This document shows, in pieces, positions 1 through 8,313 of a DNA stretch of 64,000 nt; positions within the stretch are counted from its first letter, which is position 1; every line of letters begins with the position of its first letter. Below the pieces are notes generated by a model, which made no database searches, was not told the DNA's origin, and saw only the letters and a list, made by a program, of their open reading frames with translations. The DNA is from Ailurus styani. Lineage: Eukaryota; Chordata; Mammalia; Carnivora; Ailuridae. The stretch covers positions 880,881-944,880 of the forward strand of contig LNAC01000036.1 of the NCBI GenBank assembly GCA_002007465.1, written 5' to 3'. Position numbers and translations under genes: made by a program.

Positions 1-895
1 AAAGATTAATGAAGTCAGGGTAATGTATACTATGTAACGCTGTTAAAAGAACAGACATATAAATCTATGGAATGTAATTCAGAGTCTAGAAATAAATCCT
101 CATATTTATGGTTAATTGATGTTGATAAAGGTGCCAAGACCATTCAACGAAAAATGAATGGTTATTTCAAGAAATGATGCTGGAACAACTGGATATCCAC
201 ATACAAAAGAATAAAGTTGGGAAATTAATTCACACATATAAAAGTTAACCTAAATTGATCAAAGACATATGGAATAACTAAAATTATAAAAATTTTGGAA
301 CAGGTATAAATCTTCATGAATTCAGATTAGATGTGAATTCTTAGATATGACACCAGAAGTGCAAGCAACCGAAAAAAAAATAATAAGTTCTACTTCATCG
401 AAATGAAAACTTTTGTTCCTCAAGCAAACACTAGCAAGAAAATGGAAAAAATTACAGAATGGAGAAAATATATGAAAAATCACATGTGTTGATATCTAGT
501 ATCCAGAATATATAAAGAACTCTTACAAATCAAAAATACTCAAACAATTATCAAATAATAGGAATAGATTTTTCTTCAAAGAATATATACAAATAGCCAA
601 GAAGCCCATAAAAAGATGTCCAACATTATTAGCTATTAGGTCACTGTAAATCAAAATATGATACGACATCACACCCATAAACATCTATCATCAAAAACAC
701 AAACAAGAACAAACATTTCTGAGAAGTGGAGAAGCTGGCATCGGTTTAAATGACTGGTTAGCATGGAAAATGGTGAAACTGCTTTGGAAAACAAGTTGAC
801 AGTTCCTTATAAAGTCAGACATAGAATTACCCTATGAGCCATTAATTCTTCATCTGTGTATATACCCAAGAGTACATGGATAAAAAGAGGTAAAA
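1..895 (+). mobile_element. Old L1 (LINE-1) ORF2 3' fragment
   Basis: Heavily decayed L1 sequence in sense orientation, running in from beyond the left edge. It follows the familiar order of the L1 ORF2 3' half: a 'GCTGGAACAACTGGATATCCA'-like block near 180, a 'CAAATAGCCAAGAAGCCCAT' block near 590, 'AATCAAAATATGATACGACA' near 650, and a degraded version of the ORF2 C-terminal block up to about 890. Many stops and indels, no coding capacity. No tail or TSD is recognised, so the right border is approximate. Confidence 0.75.
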
Positions 896-1397
896 GATCT
901 TTGACAGGACATAGGACAAATGATTTTAGGTACAAGGTTCTTTGTAACTTGGATTATTTAACTGAAGGATTAGGAGAAATGCCCTTAAGGAGAATTTATG
1001 GCACTTTATCATAGACAAGAGCAATGCAAGTGCAAGAGAACTGAATTCATAAAACATCACATATTGAAGCCCCTTATGATTATTTAATTGGAATACTTAA
1101 CTTTGTATAAGAAACAAACCATATTCTCACAGATTAATTGAAAGGTAGAGAAAGACAAATCTCTCACAAAGTACACTACTTTTTATCGATTCCACGTTTG
1201 GCCAAGTTAAGATCAGAGAAAAAGACAATGCTATAGGGTAAAGATTTTAGAATATGCATCAACTGCATACTTAACCACATGCGCCTGAACTACTATTTTA
1301 AGATGATTATTTATGTGTATTCATGTAGCTTTAATACTGAACAAAATGGCCTTAATGTTCCCCTCAACTTCCTGATCATACTCTCTGACATCCCTTT
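896..1397. other. Unassigned AT-rich sequence
   Basis: No gene, RNA gene or repeat that I can name. It lies between old L1 debris and an LTR-like block. Confidence 0.5.
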
Positions 1398-1800
1398 TGT
1401 TAGAACTTTTGCTTTAGAAAACTTAGGATTCTAAGTTCTTTCTCTGCCCCTTGAGATGTAAATCTATAACTCAGCAAAGTCTTTCTCGAGGACATAGGAG
1501 CCACCCCTCTGAAATGTAAACATCAAGAAATAAAGCATTCCTATCTCCTAGTTAGTCTCTGTGGAAGGACAGGAGCCAAACTTCAATAATCATCAATTAG
1601 TAAACATATACACCTAATCATAGTGACCAACCTTCTCCTTAACATCCTCCAGTACTTTTCCATTAGTTCACGGCACGGTTTAAAAATCCTGCTTTTTGTT
1701 TCAGCAAAATTGAGTTCAACGTCTCCTCAAATGCAATAGTGTAGAACAATGTCTTGCTTGCCGTCTTTAACAACTGTCTGATGCAATTTCTCCTGAACAA
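1398..1800 (+). mobile_element. Possible solo LTR relic (endogenous retrovirus type)
   Basis: LTR-like organisation: a pyrimidine-rich first half ('TTTCTCTGCCCCTTGAGATG' near 1438), an AATAAA at about 1532, a TTTAAAAA TATA-like box near 1680, then a segment resembling R/U5 ('CAATAGTGTAGAACAATGTC' near 1734). It could run from a TG near 1404 to a CA near 1800, but I cannot define a TSD or a family. No viral coding sequence adjoins it. Confidence is low because the classification rests on memory of LTR texture. Confidence 0.35.
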
Positions 1801-1872
1801 TATGAACACAAATCTATAGAAATAAAATGGAAACCCAGAGATAATCACATGAAACAAGATAGAGTGTGTCAA

Positions 1873-2057
1873 CCATAAGAGACTCCTAATCTCACAAAAC
1901 AAACTGAGGGTTACTGGGGGGGGGGAGGGTAGGGATAGGGTGGATGGGTTATGGACATTGGGGAGTTTGTGCTTTGGTGAATGCTGCGAAAGATGTAAGC
2001 CTGATGATTCACAGACCTGTACCCCTTGGGCAAAGAAAAAAAAAAAAAAAAAAAAAA
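1873..2057 (+). mobile_element. Young 5'-truncated L1 insertion (carnivore L1 3' end)
   Basis: About 185 bp of the carnivore L1 3' end in sense orientation, from 'CCATAAGAGACTCCTAATCT' through the G-rich tract and 'GATTCACAGACCTGTACCCC' to a pure A tail. It is flanked by a perfect 12-bp TSD, AGAGTGTGTCAA, at 1861-1872 and 2058-2069. The same 3' end recurs at 5607-5751 (minus) and 7990-8303 (plus). Clean TSD and uninterrupted A tail indicate a recent target-primed insertion. Confidence 0.92.
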
Positions 2058-2069
2058 AGAGTGTGTCAA

Positions 2070-2435
2070 TGTAAAAAATGTTTTCTGGAAGAATAACATA
2101 GATGTAAATTTTCTAAGGAGTTGACTAGTGCTATCCAATTTATCATTCCAGGTACATAAAAGCAGGGAATATCTTAAGAGAGAGGGATAGGCTGGCCCAT
2201 AGGCCCCAGAAAACCAACATAGCCAAGGTAGAAATGACTGAGCACAAGATCAGGCAGAAATGCAGTTTCAGTAATGTCATTTTTAGGAACCACAGTGGGA
2301 TGGAAAGGTCAGTTTTTTAAGGCATGGACAAGACATGCCATATACGTTCATACCAAGGGGAATGAAATTAGGTTTGAAGCGTGTTCTTTAATGCTGAATT
2401 GCTGTCACAGACATAAAGAGAAAAGAAAAATAACT
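2070..2435. other. Unassigned sequence
   Basis: Nothing recognised between the young L1 and the CA/CG repeat; composition is ordinary AT-rich. Confidence 0.5.
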
Positions 2436-2470
2436 ACACACACACACACACACACGCGCGCGCGCGCACG
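2436..2470. repeat. (CA)10 followed by (CG)6 alternating purine-pyrimidine tract
   Basis: A 35-bp strictly alternating tract: CA repeats at 2436-2454, then a CG run at 2455-2466, then CACG. Long CG runs are unusual outside CpG islands in mammals because methylated CpG decays. Alternating CA/CG is the classical Z-DNA-forming composition. Confidence 0.95.
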
Positions 2471-2639
2471 ATCAATTCTACTGAAGAGGAACCTTTCAGG
2501 AAGCATGATCATTTCCCTGATAAATCATTCCCTACTCTTCACTGTTACATAATTTTTAGCACAGATCCTACACATGATTTGTTAGATTTGTGTATTTCAT
2601 AGAGCTTTGGTACAACTATAAAGTTACTTATGGAGAAAT

Positions 2640-2835
2640 TCTCTTCAAGTGTTCTGTGCTAGTATATAGAAACAAAATTGATTTGTGTATGTTGATGCTA
2701 TATCTTGCAACTTTGATATCCTTACTATTTATAAAAATTTGCCATAGATTCCTTGAGATACTCTCTAAAAACATCATGTCCTCTGTGCACAGTTTTAATT
2801 TTTTACTTTTCAATCTCTATTATTTTATTGAATTG
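2640..2835 (-). mobile_element. Antisense L1 ORF2 fragment
   Basis: Reads as the reverse complement of the L1 ORF2 reverse-transcriptase region ('TTGATTTGTGTATGTTGATG' near 2680, 'ATCATGTCCTCTGTGCACAG' near 2773, which on L1 antisense normally reads ATCATGTCATCTGCAAACAG). Old, diverged and short, with no visible tail. It forms the first part of a 206-codon open frame on the plus strand that is not a gene. Confidence 0.65.
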
Positions 2836-2839
2836 TCTG

Positions 2840-3477
2840 AGATTTCTTGTACTATGGGTTGCTGCTACCTTTATAACTTGAAAAATCGGGCCCACACTTG
2901 TATCAATTCTATGAGACAAAAGAGAGAGAGATGGGGATTCTTTTTACATACTTCAGTCCACAGGGACCTTAGGCCAGTGCTTCTGGCGAGAAAGACCAGT
3001 TTTCTCTTAGAGTTTCAGTTACCTGCTCCCTGTGCCACTGCTCTGGGCTGGCGTCTCTCTTCAGGGCCTATGCAGGAAGGTGAAAGAAGGATAAAAAGAG
3101 AAAAATGGAAATTTCTGTCACCTTCTCCATCTTTCAGGGGCTACTTTTCTAGCCTTCTGGAAATAAATATGGAGATTTTGTTCAGAATTACTGATGTCCA
3201 TGTTGCCTAATATTCCTGGACCTGCTGCCCAAAGTCTAAAAAAGGGTTGATAGAAATACGGAACAATAAGAAGGAAGAGGAAACGTTCTCTGTATGTGTC
3301 CCTTCTCCAAATTTTTACTTTCCTCCAAAATACGCAGCTTCACAATTCTTCAGTAGTTGTGTTTTGTCCAGAAATTTTAGTTGTAATCAGTAGGGGAAAT
3401 AGGCTATAAGGAGCCTACTCCATTTTGCCTAGGACCAGAAGAGTTAGAGATTTTAAGAAAAAAAAAAAAAGATTACA
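2840..3477. other. Unassigned, locally GC-richer block
   Basis: 2940-3150 is richer in G and C than its surroundings and stays open on the plus strand together with the antisense L1 to its left. I do not recognise a protein family, splice structure or repeat family in it. It may be an old repeat of unknown type. Confidence 0.4.
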
Positions 3478-3661
3478 GGGCGCCTGGGTGGCTCAGTGGG
3501 TTAAAGCCTCTGCCTTCGGCTCAGGTCATGATCTCAGGGTCCTGGGATCGAGCCCCACATTGGGCTCCCTGCTCAGCAGGGAGCCTGTTTCCTCCTCTCT
3601 CTCTGCCTGTCTCTCTGCCTACTTGTGATCTGATCTGTGTCAAATAAATAAATAAAATCTT
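3478..3661 (+). mobile_element. CAN-SINE (tRNA-Lys-derived), young
   Basis: Full-length carnivore SINE: head GGGCGCCTGGGTGGCTCAGT with the pol III A-box region, B-box region 'GGGATCGAGCCCC', CT-rich linker, AAATAAATAAATAAAATCTT tail. Flanked by TSDs that include AAAAAAAAAGATTACA (ending 3477 and 3677). Intact borders indicate recent retroposition by L1 machinery. Confidence 0.95.
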
Positions 3662-3689
3662 AAAAAAAAAAGATTACACTTGCAAATCC

Positions 3690-4600
3690 TATACAAATTC
3701 TTCAAGGAAACAGAAAACATTTCTCAATCCCTTGTATAAAGCTAGTATGTCTTAGAACACAAGACCAGTAAAGGGCATCACTTAAAAGAAAAACTCAAGG
3801 CCAAACTAAATCATGCACTTAGATGCTTATATTTAAACCTAACTTATGCAATAGATGAGTGCAATCATTAAAAACATGAAGATCCATAGTTAGTGAAAGG
3901 AATGTATCTTTAAAATAAATTGACATGTGAATAAACACACAGTACGAAGCTTAAAAATAGCATGTTTTGATAAGTTTATATGTATATATTTTAATAAACA
4001 TATATGTCAGCCATGTATATCAATATATAAAACATATGCATGTATATATAATAAAATATATGCATGTAAATAATACAAAACATGAAGCTATTAACAGTGG
4101 TTTTCTCTGAGTGGAAGAATTTTGGTGATTTTGTGCCTCTTCTTTTTTGCAACTCTTTTTTTCTAATTTTCAATGTTTCTAGATTTATTGTATAAGAAAC
4201 ACAAATGTATTTAACATACTGGTAAATTAAATGTGTTTAGAAAAATTTTAAAGCACCTAACAGTCTTCTAAAACAGAGAGGGAGAAGGTACAAAATGTGT
4301 TCCTATGCTTTTGAATTTTAAACAGAGCACCATTTGTACTACTAACTTGATCCCCATACAACAGATTCTGAATGATTAGTGAAAAAAATAATTTATTTTA
4401 GAATAATTATATGCATTTTGAATATGTTCTTTTACTGAGGCTTTTCTCCATTTCATAGGGTTTTCAGAAATCAGGAAGAGGCAGAGACATGCTAATGTCA
4501 GTTAGCACTAATGGTGTAAAAATTCAGAAAGACCCAGGTTCAAAAAGTGCATCTTTAACTTCCTGTTTTTAGACTTGCTTTACAGTCTTGTAAATGCCTG
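3690..4600. other. Unassigned AT-rich sequence
   Basis: No recognisable gene or named repeat. 3970-4075 is rich in TATATG/ATATAT alternation. A MIR-like trace may lie near 4480-4560 but is too decayed to call. Confidence 0.45.
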
Positions 4601-4643
4601 TCATACATTCTGACCCAAATGGCTTCTCTTGCTCCACATCAAG

Positions 4644-4708
4644 GCAATACATCAGCTTTTTGAACAAGATTTGGCAGCTGTGGGAGTTCCTGAAAATGCA
4701 ACTGGAAG
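4644..4708 (+). other. Candidate small exon (unproven)
   Basis: A 65-bp segment, open in one frame, that would encode a peptide beginning AIHQLFEQDLAAVGVP. On its left is a CTGAC branch-point-like pentamer near 4609-4613, about 30 bases from a CAAG acceptor, with a short CT-rich stretch between. On its right is AAG|GTAGGT, a good donor. It would end in phase 2. I do not recognise the protein, and a 21-codon open frame arises often by chance, so this is a pointer rather than an annotation. Confidence 0.2.
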
Positions 4709-4714
4709 GTAGGT

Positions 4715-5241
4715 GTGAGGTAAAGACTTACTTTTCATTGCATATTCCTTGAATCTTTCCATTGTTGTACAGTATACTTATTATACTTATTTTACCTATT
4801 TAAAATTAGATTTACAATAACAACAACTGATGGGGGTAGAGAGAGGGATAGAGAAAGGAAAAGAGCCAACAGCAATAATCTGACAACTAATCGTACGACC
4901 ATGTGAGCGTGGGAGGTAAATTCAAGAAAAGAGAAGCAAATAGCAGAATAGATAAAAGGTGTGAACAGTAAAAAGTTGAAATAATAAGTACAAGCTTAGA
5001 AATCAGAGTGGTTACATCTACCGTTACATGTACGCATACATCCACACACATACGTATACACTATTATGCAAAGTACTATTTTCTATTTCATAGGGTCTTA
5101 TCAGCATAAAATGAGCTAATTCATGCAAATGTGGGTAATATTCACGTTAGCTATAGTTACGGTTACTCTGAGCACATATTTAGCATAGTAAATGAAAAAT
5201 TATGCTCCCATTGGCTTACTTTATGTAGAGTTGCTACTGTA
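4715..5241. other. Unassigned sequence
   Basis: No gene or repeat recognised. A short CA/TA-rich patch lies near 5030-5070. Confidence 0.45.
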
Positions 5242-5298
5242 AATATATATATATACACATATATGTGTGTAGGTGTATATAAGTGTGTGTATATATAT
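5242..5298. repeat. TA/TG alternating simple repeat
   Basis: Mixed (TA)n, (CA)n and (TG)n runs forming an imperfect self-complementary tract; low-complexity microsatellite sequence. Confidence 0.85.
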
Positions 5299-5457
5299 CT
5301 GCTTTATAACCAGGAGAAATAATTTTGAGCATCTGCCCTTCTCTTTTTCTATGGTGATGTCTTCATTGTGGTACTTCTTTCTATGATCAACACTCATAAG
5401 GGGCTCTTAAATATAGTTTCTTTTCTTCAAAAGAAGCACTGTTCTGTTTGTTTTGTT

Positions 5458-5559
5458 AATATTTATTTATTTTAAGCATAGAGGCTGATGTGGGGCTTGT
5501 ACTCACGACCCTAAAATCAAGAGTTAGGGGCTCAATCGACTGCACCACCCAGATGCCTC
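5458..5559 (-). mobile_element. Older CAN-SINE fragment
   Basis: Reverse complement reads GCATCTGGGTGGTGCAGTC, then GATTGAGCCCCTAACTCTTG, then AAGCCCCACATCAGCCTC and an AATAAATAAATA tail. It lacks the CT-rich linker of the young copies and is more diverged, so it belongs to an older SINE subfamily. Confidence 0.8.
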
Positions 5560-5606
5560 TTTAGTTACTTGTTTTTTTTGTTTTTGTTGTTTTTGTTTTT
5601 TAATTT

Positions 5607-5751
5607 TATTTTTATTCTTTGCCCAAGGGGTACAGGTCTGTGAATCATCAGGCTTACATCTTTCACAGCATTCACCAAAGCACAAACCCTCCCCAATGTC
5701 CATAACCCATCCACCCTATCCCTACCCTCCCACCCCCCAGTAACCCTCAGT
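5607..5751 (-). mobile_element. Young L1 3' end, truncated
   Basis: Reverse complement of the same carnivore L1 3' end found at 1873 and 7990: 'GGGGTACAGGTCTGTGAATC' near 5627 through the C-rich tract to AACCCTCAG near 5750. A T-rich stretch at 5570-5606 represents its A-rich tail. It is 5'-truncated to about 145 bp. Confidence 0.9.
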
Positions 5752-5752
5752 T

Positions 5753-6064
5753 TTTTAAATGATCTCTATGCCCAATGTGGGGCTCAAACTCATGACCCAG
5801 AGATCAAGAATCCCACACTCTGGGCGCCTGGGTGGCTCAGTGGGTTAAAGCCTCTGCCTTCTGCTCAGGTCATGATCTCAGGGTCCTGGGATCGAGCTCC
5901 ACATTGGCCTCTCTGCCCAGCAGGGAGCCTGCTTCCCCCTCTCTCTCTGCCTGCCTCTCTGCCTACTTGTGATCTGATCTCTCTCTCTGTGCCAAATAAA
6001 TAAATAAAATCTTTAAACAAAAAAAGAATCCCACACTCTACCAACTGAGCCAGGCAGGCACCCT
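5753..6064 (-). mobile_element. Older CAN-SINE, interrupted by a younger SINE
   Basis: Two halves of one minus-strand SINE (about 5753-5821 and 6024-6064) that join when the inserted plus-strand SINE at 5822-6023 is removed. The reverse complement then reads from a GGGTGCCTGCCTGGCTCAGT head to a short A-rich tail near 5753. Confidence 0.85.
5822..6023 (+). mobile_element. CAN-SINE, young, nested
   Basis: Full-length young CAN-SINE inserted into the older SINE around it. Perfect 16-bp TSD AAGAATCCCACACTCT at 5806-5821 and 6024-6039. Head GGGCGCCTGGGTGGCTCAGT, tail with AAATAAATAAATAAAATC. Confidence 0.96.
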
Positions 6065-6223
6065 AGCACTTCCTTCTTTCTAAGGTGTTCTGCAACTCTC
6101 CACCCTAAGAAGATGTTTTATGTGACAATACAACTATCCTTTTCAGTGAAATAATATATCCCAAACGTGTCCCACAAGCATATCCCCATTAACCCTAACC
6201 TTGTATACATATTTTAGAAATAT

Positions 6224-6388
6224 TTTTTTTTAGAGATCTATATATTTGAGAGAGAGCGAGCGAGCGGGGGGGAGGGCAGAAGGAGAGGGAGAGAGAATCT
6301 CAAGCAGACTCCCCACTGAGTCTAGAGGCCCAACCTGAGCCAAAATCAAGAGCCAGTCGCCTAACCAACTGAGCCACACAGGTGCCCC
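6224..6388 (-). mobile_element. Older CAN-SINE
   Basis: Minus-strand SINE with GA-rich linker (GAGAGAGCGAGCGAGCGG) and the reverse-complement head near 6360-6388. An 8-bp TSD, AGAAATAT, flanks it at 6216-6223 and 6389-6396. Confidence 0.85.
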
Positions 6389-6620
6389 AGAAATATATTA
6401 TATATTTAAATAAACTTAAAGTTATTAATTCCTCTGTGCTTTAGTTTCAAATATGAGAAAATGGTAATGCTAGCAGTAATACTACCAAAACTCATAATTA
6501 GAAATGCCTGATTGTCCTTGAAACTCTTTCGAAATACTTTTTTCACTGATTCATAATCATCATTGTAACACAGCTGAATGAAAGAATATCATGATACTAT
6601 ACATTAAAAACAAGACATTC

Positions 6621-6836
6621 GGGCGCCTGGGTGGCTCAGTGGGTTAAAGCCGCTGCCTTCGGCTCAGGTCATGATCTCAGGGTCCTGGGATCGAGGCCCG
6701 CATCGGGCTCTCTGCTCAGCAGGGAGCCTGCTTCCTCCTCTCTCCTCTCTGCCTGCCTCTCTGCCTACTTGTAATCTCTCTCTCTGTGTCAAATGAATAA
6801 ATAAAATCTTTAAAAAAAAAAAAAAGAAAAAAAAAG
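6621..6836 (+). mobile_element. CAN-SINE, young
   Basis: Full-length young copy with perfect 14-bp TSD AAAACAAGACATTC (6607-6620 and 6837-6850). Tail A13-G-A9-G type, little decayed. Confidence 0.96.
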
Positions 6837-6850
6837 AAAACAAGACATTC

Positions 6851-7654
6851 ACATTCATATCATATATCAAAATAAGCAATTATAAGGCAAAATAGGTTAT
6901 CTAAATGTTAATTAGTATCTGTTTACATAGAGGAATTAAGAGATAATTTTCCTTACTATTTTTCATTTTCTCTATCGTATATTTTATTACATCACATATC
7001 ATATATATTTGCATAATAATATATATTTTTAAAAATATATTTCCAGTTACATACTGGCCAAAAATTTCAAGGCAAATTATAACCAGAAACATATATGCCC
7101 ACCATACAGGAAAGACCTACTGCATTCGTTACTGTTTTTGTTGATTTACTAAAGGCAAAAATCGTATTAGATTTGACTGCAGCTTCCAAATAAACAAACT
7201 ACTTTTTATTTTTTAGTTTTCCTTCAAAAAGTAAAGAACACGTTTTACTAATTTTAAGTCCATTAAAACAATGGCTATTCTAAAGAGAAAGTAAAAGTAA
7301 GATCCTTAGGATGTTTCATATGGGTACTGGGAGAACATCAATAGATCATTAACCCGTCTGTTCCAATTTGTTAAATACGAGTTTATACTTAGCAGAATTA
7401 CTATAAAATCAAAATCCCCTCAGAATTCTCTGGGATTATAACTTTTTTTTTTATAGTCAGTATAGTTTTGAGTGGATCAAAAACCTGAGAGAACAGGAAA
7501 AATGTCTTACTCTCATCAAATCCCAAAATTTTGGTATTGTGTGAGTCATATAGTAGGTCTTTGTTATATTCGTAACTCTTTCAGATTTCCACTAATAGTT
7601 TTGCAATAATTAAGTCAAAGCAATAAGTTCATAATACAGCTAAATGGACTCTTT
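6851..7654. other. Unassigned AT-rich sequence
   Basis: No gene or named repeat seen. Several T-rich and TATATA stretches; nothing with the texture of coding sequence. Confidence 0.5.
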
Positions 7655-7704
7655 AGAAATATAATGAGAATTTTTTTTTAAGAAATATAATGAGAATTTA
7701 TTTT

Positions 7705-7889
7705 TTTTTAAAGATTTTATTTATTTATTTGACACAGAGAGAGAGATTACAAGTAGGCAGAGAGGTTAGGCAGAGAGACAGGGAGAGGAGGAAGCAGGCT
7801 CTNCCGATGTGGGCCTCGATCCCAGGACCCTGGGATCATGACCTGAGCCGAAGGCAGCGGCTTTAACCCACTGAGCCACCCAGGCACCC
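7705..7889 (-). mobile_element. CAN-SINE with internal gap (single N)
   Basis: Young-type minus-strand SINE. At 7803 a single N replaces about 15-20 bases normally present between 'GCAGGCTC' and 'CCGATGTGGG', so the consensus stretch is shortened here. Flanks carry TATAATGAGAATTT at 7686-7699 and 7890-7903, and a further copy lies at 7660-7673. Confidence 0.92.
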
Positions 7890-7989
7890 TATAATGAGAA
7901 TTTAAAAGAATGTTTGCCGATAGAACTATTTTGAACCAGGCTTGACTTTGAAATGACAAAACAAACACAACAGATCATTAAAAGCTTTA

Positions 7990-8303
7990 TTTGGGAGGGA
8001 AAAATAATGAAACAAGATGGGATGGGGAAGGACACAAACCATAAGAGACNACAAACCATAAGAGACTCCTAATCTCACAAAACAAACTGAGGGTTACTGG
8101 GGGGTGGGAGGGTAGGGATAGGGTGGATGGGTTATGGACATTGGGGAGGGTTTGTGCTTTGGTGAGTGCTGTGAAAGATGTAAGCCTGATGATTCACAGA
8201 CCTGTACCCCTTGGGCAAAGAATAAAAATAAAATTAAAAAAAAAAAAGAATATCCAATGGAAAAAAATTTTAATAAATAAATAAATAAATAAATAAATAA
8301 AAT
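7990..8303 (+). mobile_element. Young 5'-truncated L1 with a double tail
   Basis: Sense L1 3' end from 'TTTGGGAGGGAAAAATAATG' through the same G-rich and 'CCTGTACCCCTTGGGCAAAG' blocks as the copies at 1873 and 5607. TSD TAAAAGCTTTA at 7979-7989 and 8303-8313. An N at 8050 is bracketed by a 16-bp direct repeat. After the first A tail (about 8235-8247) come GAATATCCAATGG and a second A/(AATA)n tail before the TSD, which suggests a short 3' transduction. Confidence 0.9.
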
Positions 8304-8305
8304 AA
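8266..8305. repeat. (AAAT)n microsatellite in L1 tail
   Basis: About eight AAAT units at the end of the second tail of the L1 insertion. This is typical microsatellite seeding from a retroposon tail. Confidence 0.9.
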
Positions 8306-8313
8306 AAGCTTTA

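Noticed and set aside
1663..1902. 79-codon minus-strand open frame
   Set aside because: It overlaps the LTR-like relic and the start of the young L1; no protein features.
2590..3210. A 206-codon open frame on the plus strand, the longest in the window
   Set aside because: Its first part is antisense L1 ORF2 (2640-2835). The rest matches no family and has no splice, Kozak or promoter context. The product looks compositionally random.
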